A stretch of 64,000 nucleotides of DNA from Candidatus Eiseniibacteriota bacterium (lineage in GTDB: Bacteria; Orphanbacterota; Orphanbacteria; Orphanbacterales; Orphanbacteraceae). Position numbers and translations under genes: made by a program. The stretch lies in NCBI GenBank assembly GCA_024276995.1, contig JAJRWB010000001.1, positions 62,001 to 126,000 on the forward strand, written 5' to 3'. Every line of letters starts with the position of its first letter. Within the stretch, counting starts at the first letter, position 1. The notes beneath the pieces were generated by a model. The model was not told the DNA's origin, made no database searches, and saw only the letters and a list, made by a program, of their open reading frames with translations. Positions 44,923 to 52,926 of the stretch are shown one piece after another.

Positions 44923-46302
44923 TCAGGGGGGGCTCTCCTTTCCCCTGGGGCCTTCGAGCTTCCTGTAGATCGTGCGCGCGGCGATGCCGAGAAGGCGGGC
45001 GGCCATCTCCTTGTTTCCCTGGGTTCGGCGGAGCGTTTCGGTGATGATCCTATGCTCCGCCTCGTGCATGGTGATGCCGAAGGGGATACGGATCACGCTC
45101 TCGGCGCCCCCCTCCTCGTTCAGCGTAGGCGGCAGATCCTCCACGCCGATCCGCCTCTTCCTGCCGAGGACGACGGAGCGTTCGATCACGTTCTCCAGTT
45201 CCCGCACGTTGCCGGGCCATGAATAGGTGAGAAAGCGGTCGAGCGCCCCTTTCGTCAGCCCGTCGATCTCCTTGTTATTGATCTGTCCGTAAATGCGGAT
45301 AAAGTGCTCCGCCAGGAGGGGAATGTCCTCCGGCCTGTCCCGGAGAGGAGGAATGTGAATGGTGATCACGTTCAACCGGTAGTAGAGGTCCTTCCGAAAG
45401 TCGCCCGCCTCGATGGCGTCCTCGAGTTTCACGTTCGTTGCCGCCACGATCCGGACATCGGCGCGAATCGTCTCCGTGCCGCCCACCCGCTCGAACTCTC
45501 CCTCCTGCAGCACCCGCAGCAGTTTCACCTGCGTGGCGGGCGGGATCTCGCTGATCTCGTCGAGGAGGAGCGTTCCTCCGTCGGCCAACTCGAACCTTCC
45601 CTTCCGCTGGGAGATCGCCCCGGTGAATGCCCCCTTCTCGTGTCCGAACAGCTCCGCCTCGAGAAGAGTTTCCGGTATGGCCGCGCAGTTCACCTTGATG
45701 AACGCCGCGGAGCGCCGCCGGCTCGCGTGGTGAACGATGTTGGCGATCACCTCTTTGCCGGTGCCGCTCTCCCCGGTGATCAGAACCGACGCGCTGCTCG
45801 GCGCCACCTGTTCCGCCACCTCGATCGTCTTTTTCATCGCCGGGGAGACGCCGATCGGCTTCGGCACCTTCTCCATCCGCCGCAGCCGCTCTTTCAGCTC
45901 CCGGTTCTCGCTCGCCAGGGTCTGCTTCTCCAGCGCTTTCTCGACCACTTTCAATATGAGGTGTTTCTTGATCGGCTTCTGTATGAAATCGTACGCACCC
46001 TCCTTGATGGCGCTCACCGCGTCATCGATGGTGCCGTAGCCGGTGATCATCACCACTTCCGTTTCGGGGGAGGCGATTTTCAGCATCTTGAGGAGATCGA
46101 CACCGTCCACGTCGGGGAGGCGGAGGTCGGAGATGGCCACTCGGAACCGGTGCTCCCGTACGAGGGCGATCGCCTCCTTCCCGTCGGCCGCCGTCTCGAC
46201 GGCGTAACCCTGGGCGGTGAGAAGGCGGTGGAACGATTCGCGGATCGCCGCCTCGTCGTCGATGACGAGAAGAGACGTTCCGTGCACTTCCGGACCGGTC
46301 AT
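44923..46302 (-). CDS. NtrC-family sigma-54 response regulator
   Basis: 459 aa from the ATG at 46302, overlapping the biotin-carrier gene stop. The receiver domain has phospho-acceptor Asp59 (VAISDLRLPD), then comes an AAA+ domain with Walker A GESGTGKE, the GAFTGA loop (EKGAFTGAIS) needed to contact sigma-54, Walker B LLLDEISE and the GNVRELEN box. A C-terminal Fis-type helix-turn-helix (GNKEMAARLLGIAARTIYRKL) completes it. The likely partner is the histidine kinase at the other end of this operon. The sigma-54-like site next door suggests that it activates the oxidoreductase operon. Confidence 0.94.
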   Translation of the reverse strand: MTGPEVHGTSLLVIDDEAAIRESFHRLLTAQGYAVETAADGKEAIALVREHRFRVAISDLRLPDVDGVDLLKMLKIASPETEVVMITGYGTIDDAVSAIKEGAYDFIQKPIKKHLILKVVEKALEKQTLASENRELKERLRRMEKVPKPIGVSPAMKKTIEVAEQVAPSSASVLITGESGTGKEVIANIVHHASRRRSAAFIKVNCAAIPETLLEAELFGHEKGAFTGAISQRKGRFELADGGTLLLDEISEIPPATQVKLLRVLQEGEFERVGGTETIRADVRIVAATNVKLEDAIEAGDFRKDLYYRLNVITIHIPPLRDRPEDIPLLAEHFIRIYGQINNKEIDGLTKGALDRFLTYSWPGNVRELENVIERSVVLGRKRRIGVEDLPPTLNEEGGAESVIRIPFGITMHEAEHRIITETLRRTQGNKEMAARLLGIAARTIYRKLEGPRGKESPP

Positions 46303-46829
46303 TCCCCCTCCTCCACCGGCTCGATCGTGGCGATGGGCGAGCGTGTCTCGAGCGCCTCCCCGACGGTCACGACGATCGACGCGACGCGCCCGCTCCTCGG
46401 CGCGCCCAGCTCGTTCTGCATCTTCATCGCCTCCACCACCGCCACCGTCTCCCCCTCCTCCACGAGATCCCCCTCGCTCACGCTCAGCTTCACCACGACG
46501 CCCGGCATGGGCGACATGAGAACCGCCGGGCCGCCCGCCACCTCCTCCTCCCGCCTCGCCGCGGCCCTCTCTTCGAGGTCGTCCCGCACGGTGACGTCGA
46601 GATAGTCGCCGCCGAAGCGGGTCACCCAGACGCCGGGACGTTTCGCGCGTCTCGTCTCGACGGTGTACGACGCGGAGTCGATGAGAAGCGAGAGGTAAAG
46701 GCCGTCGGATAGGAAGCGGCAATCGACGTCGAAGCTCCTCTCGTCGATGCGCATGCGGTAACGGCCCACCCCGGCGTTTTCGATTTCCACCTTCTTCTTC
46801 TCGCCGTTCAACGTGGTGTGGTAGAGCAT
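46299..46829 (-). CDS. Biotin carboxyl carrier protein of acyl-CoA carboxylase
   Basis: 176 aa. The C-terminal 75 residues form a biotinyl domain with the biotin-accepting Lys in VVEAMKMQNEL and the preceding SPMPGVVVKLSVSEGDLVEEGE. The N-terminal 100 residues (LNGEKKKVEIENAGVGRYRMRID...) look like the BT-type domain that docks carrier and transferase in propionyl-CoA carboxylases. It lies between the biotin carboxylase and the response regulator with overlapping or 1-base spacing. Confidence 0.9.
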   Translation of the reverse strand: MLYHTTLNGEKKKVEIENAGVGRYRMRIDERSFDVDCRFLSDGLYLSLLIDSASYTVETRRAKRPGVWVTRFGGDYLDVTVRDDLEERAAARREEEVAGGPAVLMSPMPGVVVKLSVSEGDLVEEGETVAVVEAMKMQNELGAPRSGRVASIVVTVGEALETRSPIATIEPVEEGE

Positions 46830-46830
46830 G

Positions 46831-48327
46831 TCACTTCCCCCCGATTCCTTCCCGGCGGGCGACCCATCTCCATGGTCCGCGTGCCGGTCCGTCGGTGATT
46901 TCCATCCGGTCCCGGTCGAGCCACGCGCGGATCACCGCCGCGATCCGTGCGAGATCCTCCTCCGTGCCGGCCGGTTTCAGCATTTCAGGCCGAAATGAAT
47001 CGTCGATGAAGTGGGTGTCGTATTCGCCGCGGATGAACGCCTCCTGGCGGAGAGTCCACGTGTGAAACGCGAGGTTGTGGCGGAGCCCCTTGATGCTGTA
47101 CTCGTGGAGCGCCCGGCGCGAGCGGGCGATGCACAGGTCGCGGTTTTCCGCCCACACGATCAGCTTCGCCAGGAGGGGATCGTAGATGGTGGGCACGTCG
47201 TAGCCGGCGTAGAAGCCGGCGTCGTTCCTCACGCCCGGTCCTTGGGGGAGGTGCATGTTGCTCACCCGCCCGGCGGATGGGAGAAAACCGCTCGATGGAT
47301 CCTCGGCGTTGATGCGGAACTCCATGGCGTGTCCCCTCAGATGGATCTCTTCTTGCTTTCTTCCGATCTTCTCTCCGGACGCCACGAGAATCTGCTCCCG
47401 CACGAGGTCGATCCCCGTGGTCAACTCGGTCACCGGGTGTTCCACCTGGAGACGGGTGTTCATCTCGAGGAAGTAGAATTTCCGGTCCTTCCCCATGACG
47501 AATTCCACGGTGCCCGCCCCCTCGTAGCTCACGGCACGCGCCGCCTCGACGGCGGTCTCGCCGAGCCGGCGGCGGAGAGATTCATCCACCGCGGCGCTCG
47601 GACACTCCTCGATCAGTTTCTGGAAGCGGCGCTGCACGGAGCATTCCCGCTCGCCGAGATAGATCACGTTGCCGTGACCGTCGCCGAGGATCTGCACCTC
47701 GATATGGCGGGGGTTTTCGATGTACTTCTCCAGGAAGATCGTGTCGTCGCCGAACGCCTTGGCGGCCTCCGACCGTGTCCGCTCGAGGGCGGAAGAGAGT
47801 TCCTCCTTCTCGTGGATCACCCGGATTCCCTTCCCGCCGCCGCCGGCCGCCGCCTTCAACATCACCGGGTAACCGACCGCCTCCGCTTGGCGCGCCGCTT
47901 CTTCGGCCGACTCGACCGGCTCGCCCGTGCCGGGAATCACGGGGACGTCCCGTTCGACCATGCACCTGCGGGCCGCCACCTTGTTCCCCATCATGTCCAT
48001 CGCCTCGGGTGACGGGCCGATGAAGGTGATCCCGGCGTCGGCCGCCGCCCGGGCGAAGTCGGAGTTCTCCGCGAGGAAACCGTAGCCGGGGTGGATCGCG
48101 TCGGCGCCGGCGCGCTTCGCCGTATCGATCACCCGGTCGATCCTCAGGTAACTCTCCGCCGACGGCCCGGGACCGATCCGGTACGCTTCGTCGGCGCGCG
48201 CCACGTGGAGCGACGGCCGGTCGATATCGGAGTAAACCGTGGCGGAGCGGATGTTCAATTCCCTCAATGTCCGGATGATTCGGACGGCGATCTCTCCACG
48301 GTTCGCCACGAGGATTTTCTGGAACAC
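46831..48327 (-). CDS. Biotin carboxylase subunit of acyl-CoA carboxylase
   Basis: 498 aa from a GTG at 48327. Typical blocks are ILVANRGEIAVRIIRT, the ATP-grasp region with GGGGKGIRVIHE, EKYIENPRHIEVQILGD, and MNTRLQVEHPVTE (catalytic and ATP-binding region). It carboxylates biotin using ATP and bicarbonate. Pairing with the carboxyltransferase below points to propionyl-CoA carboxylase rather than the fatty-acid-synthesis AccC. Confidence 0.94.
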   Translation of the reverse strand: MFQKILVANRGEIAVRIIRTLRELNIRSATVYSDIDRPSLHVARADEAYRIGPGPSAESYLRIDRVIDTAKRAGADAIHPGYGFLAENSDFARAAADAGITFIGPSPEAMDMMGNKVAARRCMVERDVPVIPGTGEPVESAEEAARQAEAVGYPVMLKAAAGGGGKGIRVIHEKEELSSALERTRSEAAKAFGDDTIFLEKYIENPRHIEVQILGDGHGNVIYLGERECSVQRRFQKLIEECPSAAVDESLRRRLGETAVEAARAVSYEGAGTVEFVMGKDRKFYFLEMNTRLQVEHPVTELTTGIDLVREQILVASGEKIGRKQEEIHLRGHAMEFRINAEDPSSGFLPSAGRVSNMHLPQGPGVRNDAGFYAGYDVPTIYDPLLAKLIVWAENRDLCIARSRRALHEYSIKGLRHNLAFHTWTLRQEAFIRGEYDTHFIDDSFRPEMLKPAGTEEDLARIAAVIRAWLDRDRMEITDGPARGPWRWVARREGIGGK

Positions 48328-48347
48328 GGCTTTTCTCTCCCTCCCGA

Positions 48348-49916
48348 TCAGAGCGGAATATTCCCGTGCTTCTTCGCGGGAAGCGACTGTCTCTTGTTCT
48401 GAAGACTTTCGAGGGCGCGGATGATCCGGGGCCTCGTCTCATTCGGTTCGATCACGTCATCGAGGTAGCCGAGGCCGGCGGCGATATACGGGTTCATGAA
48501 CTTCTCGTTGTACTCCGCCACGTACTTCCGCCTCGTCTCGTCCTGCTTCGATTCTTCGGACGCGCCGATTTCCCGTCGGTAAAGGACGTTCACCGCCCCT
48601 TCGGCGCCCATGACGGCGAGTTGCGCGGTCGGCCAGGCGACGTTGTAATCACCCCGGATATGCTTCGACGACATCACATCGTACGCGCCGCCGTAGGCCT
48701 TCCGTGTGATCACCGTGATCTTCGGCACCGTCGCCTCGCAGTAGGCGAACAGGAGCTTCGCGCCGTGCTTGATGATCCCGCCGTGTTCCTGGTCGATGCC
48801 GGGGAGAAAACCGGGAACGTCCTCGAAGGTGACGAGGGGGATGTTGAAGGCGTCGCAAAACCGGATGAAACGCGCCCCTTTGATCGACGTGTCGATGTCG
48901 AGCACGCCGGCGAGCACCTTCGGCTGGTTCGCGACGATCCCCACGGGACGACCGTTCAGCCGGGCGAAGCCGACAACGAGATTTTTCGCATAGTGGCGGT
49001 GGATTTCGAAGAAATCGCCGTCGTCCACAATCGGGCGAATCGCGTCGAGAATGTCGTACGGCTCTTTCGGGTTTTCGGGCACCACGCCGTCGAGTCCCTC
49101 CTCCCGCCGCGTCGGCTCATCGTGACACTCCTTGCGGGGGGGGTCTTCGAGATTGTTCTGCGGGAGGAATGAGAGGAGTTCGCGGATCATCACCACGCAC
49201 TCCTGGTCGTTCGCGGCGAGCAGGTTCGCGACGCCGCTCTTTTCATTATGCGTATATCCGCCGCCCAGTTCTTCAAAGGTCACATCTTCGCCGGTCACCA
49301 TTTTGATCACATTCGGGCCGGTGACTAACATGTGGCTCGTCCTATCCACCATGATGACGAAATCGGTGATCGCCGGGGAGTAGACGGCGCCGCCGGCGCA
49401 CGGTCCCATGATGGCGGAGATCTGGGGAATCACGCCCGAGGCGAGGGTGTTCCGGAGGAAGATGTCCGCGTAGCCGCCGAGAGAGGCGACTCCTTCTTGG
49501 ATCCGGGCGCCGCCCGAGTCGTTCAACCCCACCACGGGAGCGCCGTTCTCCACGGCGAGATCCATGATACGGCAGATCTTCTGCGCGTTGCTCTCCGAGA
49601 GCGTTCCGCCGAACACGGTGAAATCCTGGGCGAAGGCATACACCGCCCTGTCGTCGACCTTTCCGTAGCCGCACACCACGCCGTCCCCCGGCGGGCGTTT
49701 CGCGTGAAGGCCGAAATCGTCGCAACGGTGGGTGACGAAAACCCCCGTCTCCTGGAAGGTGCCCGGGTCGAAGAACATCTGTATCCGTTCGCGGGCGGTG
49801 AGTCTCCCCTTCTCGTGGATCCGCGCGATCCTCTCTTCGCCTCCACCGCGGAGAACCTCTTCCTTGCGCTCCCGCAGTTCCCGGATCGGGCGGCTCACTT
49901 CCTTTTCGTGGTCCAT
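48348..49916 (-). CDS. Acyl-CoA (propionyl-CoA-type) carboxylase, carboxyltransferase subunit
   Basis: 522 aa from the ATG at 49916, sharing one base with the kinase stop. It has two crotonase-like halves: N-terminal [51 protein letters not shown] and [14 protein letters not shown]-terminal [14 protein letters not shown]-like region ([24 protein letters not shown]) and [17 protein letters not shown]. This is the PccB/MmdA family. It forms methylmalonyl-CoA from propionyl-CoA, or could be the transferase of a decarboxylase, but no membrane subunit is present here. Confidence 0.93.
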   Translation of the reverse strand: MDHEKEVSRPIRELRERKEEVLRGGGEERIARIHEKGRLTARERIQMFFDPGTFQETGVFVTHRCDDFGLHAKRPPGDGVVCGYGKVDDRAVYAFAQDFTVFGGTLSESNAQKICRIMDLAVENGAPVVGLNDSGGARIQEGVASLGGYADIFLRNTLASGVIPQISAIMGPCAGGAVYSPAITDFVIMVDRTSHMLVTGPNVIKMVTGEDVTFEELGGGYTHNEKSGVANLLAANDQECVVMIRELLSFLPQNNLEDPPRKECHDEPTRREEGLDGVVPENPKEPYDILDAIRPIVDDGDFFEIHRHYAKNLVVGFARLNGRPVGIVANQPKVLAGVLDIDTSIKGARFIRFCDAFNIPLVTFEDVPGFLPGIDQEHGGIIKHGAKLLFAYCEATVPKITVITRKAYGGAYDVMSSKHIRGDYNVAWPTAQLAVMGAEGAVNVLYRREIGASEESKQDETRRKYVAEYNEKFMNPYIAAGLGYLDDVIEPNETRPRIIRALESLQNKRQSLPAKKHGNIPL

Positions 49917-51478
49917 CAATCCCCCTCCCACAGCGTCCGCCGGCTCTGTGCGGCGGGAAAGCAGAGGCTGAAAACGGTCCCTTCCCCTTCCTCGCTGAAG
50001 CAGGTCACCCTGCCTCCATGTTCTCTCATCACCTGCTGGACGAAGGGAAGACCGAGGCCGGTGCCGAAATCCTTCGTCGTGTACATCGGATCGAAAATGC
50101 TCCGGATCTTCTCCTTTTCGATACCCACGCCCGTGTCACGCACGTCGATCATCACGTTGTCGTCCCTCGTGCCCGCCGTGATCGTGACGAGTCCCCCGCC
50201 GGGCATGGCGTCGAGGGCGTTGCGAAGGAGGTTGAGCATCACCTGCTTCGCCTGGTTCGGGTCGGCGTAGAACGGCGTCGTCGCCGGCCGCACGTCGATG
50301 GCGAGACGACAGTTGTGGTCTTCGAAGTCCCTTCGGACGAAGTCGGCGAGACTGCGGAGGAATACGCCGGTATCGACCGGTTCCACCGACGGTTTCGGTA
50401 GACGGCCGAAAGTGAGGTACTCCTCGATCAGCGTGGAGAGACGGTCCACCTCGTAAAGGATCGAGGTGACGAGTGACGCCGTGTTCGGCCGGTTCGTCCC
50501 GGGGCACGCGCGGATCTCATCCTGGAGAAGCTCCACGTTGAGGGAGATCGACGAGAGGGGGTTGCGGATCTCGTGGGCCACCTTCGCCGCCATGCTTCCC
50601 ACCGCCACGAGTCGCTCCCATTTGATCATCTCCGCCTCGAACCGTTTCCGGTCGGTCAGGTCCCGCAGGAAGCTTCGCGCCCAAAGGAAGCTGCCGTCGC
50701 CGTCGCAAAGCGCCGTGCTGATCATCTCGGCGTGACGGGTCTCCCCGCCGGGAAGATCGAGTACCGTCTCGATCCTGTCGTGCCCCTGCTCGATGACACG
50801 CTTCACGTGGGCGCGCACCCGCTCCGCCTCTCGCGATGAGACCAGATCGAAGAGGTTTTCGATCCCCTCGCCGTTCTCCCCGTTAACGAGGTATTCCGTC
50901 GACTTCCCGTTCCGATCGACGATCTTCCCTTCCCGGTCGAACACGATGATCATCTCCGGGTAGTTGTCGATGAGCACCCTGTACTTCGCTTCCGAGATCC
51001 TCAGCTGCTCCGTCCGGTCGTCGACGATCTCCTTCAGGTCGTCCCTCTGGCGGGCGACGTGGTGTACCGATTGGCCGGCGCAATCGAGGCAGGCGATATC
51101 GAGGTTGAGGATCAGCGCCCGTGTCACCGCGGAGAGGAGCGAGGCGGTCTCCCCGGGATCGCCGGTGAACTCCCGCACGATCAGCTTCGGAATCCGCTCG
51201 AGGTAAAGGTCGTAACCACCCGGGAGTGAATGGGATGTGATCGGTTGGGCGCCGCCGATTTCATCGAGGGCGCGCCGCCTTTCGGGAAAGGTCTCGTCGA
51301 ACGGCCCGTAGAAGAAGAGATCGAGGAAGGCGAGTTCATTCTTGCCGGGCGGTTCCGGGCCCGCCTCGAGGAGGGGGACGATCCTCTCGCCCGCCTTCCG
51401 GAGGAGCGCCTCCTCGCGCCTAGTCAAACCGGCGGCGCCGGCGAGGCGGCGGAACGTATCTTTGTCGGTGGTGGACAT
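49916..51478 (-). CDS. Histidine kinase with globin-like N-terminal sensor and PAS domain
   Basis: 520 aa from the ATG at 51478 (GGAGG site). Residues 1-150 match the protoglobin/globin-coupled-sensor pattern ([22 protein letters not shown]...[11 protein letters not shown]). The usual proximal His of IGxxH is Gln78 here. A PAS domain (about 162-280) follows, then HisKA with phospho-acceptor His302 ([12 protein letters not shown]), and an HATPase domain ([41 protein letters not shown]). No membrane segment is seen, so it should be cytoplasmic. It opens the carboxylase operon whose last gene is the sigma-54 response regulator. Confidence 0.85.
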   Translation of the reverse strand: MSTTDKDTFRRLAGAAGLTRREEALLRKAGERIVPLLEAGPEPPGKNELAFLDLFFYGPFDETFPERRRALDEIGGAQPITSHSLPGGYDLYLERIPKLIVREFTGDPGETASLLSAVTRALILNLDIACLDCAGQSVHHVARQRDDLKEIVDDRTEQLRISEAKYRVLIDNYPEMIIVFDREGKIVDRNGKSTEYLVNGENGEGIENLFDLVSSREAERVRAHVKRVIEQGHDRIETVLDLPGGETRHAEMISTALCDGDGSFLWARSFLRDLTDRKRFEAEMIKWERLVAVGSMAAKVAHEIRNPLSSISLNVELLQDEIRACPGTNRPNTASLVTSILYEVDRLSTLIEEYLTFGRLPKPSVEPVDTGVFLRSLADFVRRDFEDHNCRLAIDVRPATTPFYADPNQAKQVMLNLLRNALDAMPGGGLVTITAGTRDDNVMIDVRDTGVGIEKEKIRSIFDPMYTTKDFGTGLGLPFVQQVMREHGGRVTCFSEEGEGTVFSLCFPAAQSRRTLWEGD

Positions 51479-51612
51479 GGGCGCCTCCGCCGTGAATCGC
51501 ATTCTACGCGCGTCTGCCTGGATTCAGAGAAACCATATCCATACAATACCGGACGACCATTCTTTGCGCCACCACAACGGCGGATTCGTCCGGCCGAACG
51601 GGTGGAGGAGAA

Positions 51613-52257
51613 TCAGCGGCTGAGGAAGATGCGGAGCGTCTCTTCGCTCGACGTGGAGCCGAGCCACTCCTCTTCGGGAGGATAGCCGTCGGCACGCACC
51701 CGGGTCCGCAATGTACCCCGCGGGCCGAGAGCGGGAACGAGGATTCGGAATCTCCCGCCGCCGTCGGTCACCACGTCTTCGGCGATCACGCGGATCCGCT
51801 TGAGCATCGACGGGTCGTGGCGGGCCACGGTGATCCGCGCCCCCTCGATCGGCTCGTTCGTCGCCTTGTCGAGGATCGTTCCCTCGAGAGGGGTCAGGGT
51901 GCGGAACTCACGTTCCTCCTCCACGGCGAGCCGAAGGGAATCATCCCTCGCGTCGAGGGTGCGGTACTTGAGGGCCCACTCCTGGTTCGCCTGCCTCATC
52001 CGCCTCGCGTCCGCTCCGTTCTTCGCGGCGGTGGCGGTCAGCTCCTCGATGACACGCCGGTAGGTGAGGTGGGAGCCGGCGAGAAGGAGAAGAAGGATCG
52101 CGAGAACGGCGATGGCGAACGGACCGTCTTGGTTCCGGGCGCGGAATCGCTCGAACCGGGAGATCCTCTCCCCTTTCCTGCCGAAGACGGCGGAGATGTA
52201 GAAGACGACGAGTACCGCCGCGAGGACCACCGGCCAGTAGAATCGAATCCAAGTCAT
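51613..52257 (-). CDS. Two-helix membrane protein with carboxypeptidase-regulatory-like domain
   Basis: 214 aa. Two membrane helices (WPVVLAAVLVVFYISAVF and FAIAVLAILLLLLAGSHLTY) are followed by a short coiled-coil-like stretch (AKNGADARRMRQANQEW) and a C-terminal CarboxypepD-regulatory-like fold (TPLEGTILDKATNEPIEGARITVARHD...GGGRFRILVPALGP). It is predicted to face the periplasm. It lies upstream of the kinase gene with 134 bases between, in which no clear promoter is seen. No function is assigned. Confidence 0.7.
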   Translation of the reverse strand: MTWIRFYWPVVLAAVLVVFYISAVFGRKGERISRFERFRARNQDGPFAIAVLAILLLLLAGSHLTYRRVIEELTATAAKNGADARRMRQANQEWALKYRTLDARDDSLRLAVEEEREFRTLTPLEGTILDKATNEPIEGARITVARHDPSMLKRIRVIAEDVVTDGGGRFRILVPALGPRGTLRTRVRADGYPPEEEWLGSTSSEETLRIFLSR

Positions 52258-52373
52258 GAAAAGCGCCTCCTTCCCTATCGTACCGGTGGGCGCCGGGAGG
52301 TCAACGAGAAAAAGGGACGGCCCGGCCGGGGGATCGTCTATGGCGGCGGGCGAGCTGGAGGAATCGAATTCAT

Positions 52374-52403
52374 TTGACGATAAGAGGAACGGTTCGATAC
52401 GCT
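52374..52403 (+). promoter_or_regulatory. Possible promoter for cytidine deaminase
   Basis: TTGACG (52374-52379) and TACGCT (52398-52403) with an 18-base spacer, about 30 bases before the ribosome-binding site. The -10 box is weak. Confidence 0.45.
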
Positions 52404-52439
52404 TGTCCGCCCGGGTCGCAAAGGCATGGAGGAATCGCC

Positions 52440-52838
52440 ATGACCGCGGAAGAACTCGCCCGGCTCGCCCGCACCGCGGGGGAGCGATCGTATTCTCCTT
52501 ACTCGAAGGTCAAGGTCGGTTGTGCGCTCGAGGCGACCGACGGAACGATCTTTCTCGGCTGCAACGTGGAGAACGCGTCGTTCAGCATGACGCTCTGCGC
52601 CGAAAGGACGGCGCTGTTCAAGGGGGTGAGCGAGGGGCTGCGGCGCGTGCGCCGCGTGGCGATCTGGAGCGACACGGGGATCTTCCTTTATCCGTGCGGT
52701 GCGTGTCTCCAGGTGCTCTCCGAGTGGATCGACGATGGCGACGTGATCCTCGTCCGCGACGACGGAGAATCGAAGACGGTTCGTTTCCACGAATTGATCC
52801 CCCATAGCCTCTCCGAGTTGAAAGACCGCCTGACGTAG
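52440..52838 (+). CDS. cdd: Cytidine deaminase
   Basis: 132 aa from the ATG at 52440 (GGAGG site), the length of homotetrameric enzymes. Zinc and catalytic motifs are present: CAE (LCAERTALF) and PCGAC (YPCGACLQVLSEW). The substrate-binding region is NVENASFSMTLCAERTA. It deaminates cytidine and deoxycytidine to uridine and deoxyuridine in pyrimidine salvage. It is a lone plus-strand gene between minus-strand operons. Confidence 0.95.
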   Translation: MTAEELARLARTAGERSYSPYSKVKVGCALEATDGTIFLGCNVENASFSMTLCAERTALFKGVSEGLRRVRRVAIWSDTGIFLYPCGACLQVLSEWIDDGDVILVRDDGESKTVRFHELIPHSLSELKDRLT

Positions 52839-52862
52839 GCCGAACGAGGAGGAGTGGGGAAG

Positions 52863-52896
52863 GAAAAAAGCCGGCCGGATCGTTCATCCGGCCGGC
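52863..52896 (-). terminator. Intrinsic terminator of the PHP-domain surface gene
   Basis: The minus-strand hairpin GCCGGCCGGAT/ATCCGGCCGGC (11-bp stem, 5-base loop, 52870-52896) is followed by TTTTTT. It lies 31 bases after the PHP gene stop. On the plus strand it may also help end cdd transcription, but there is no T-run in that direction. Confidence 0.85.
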
Positions 52897-52926
52897 CGAT
52901 CGATCGATTCGAATCGCTCTCCCCCG

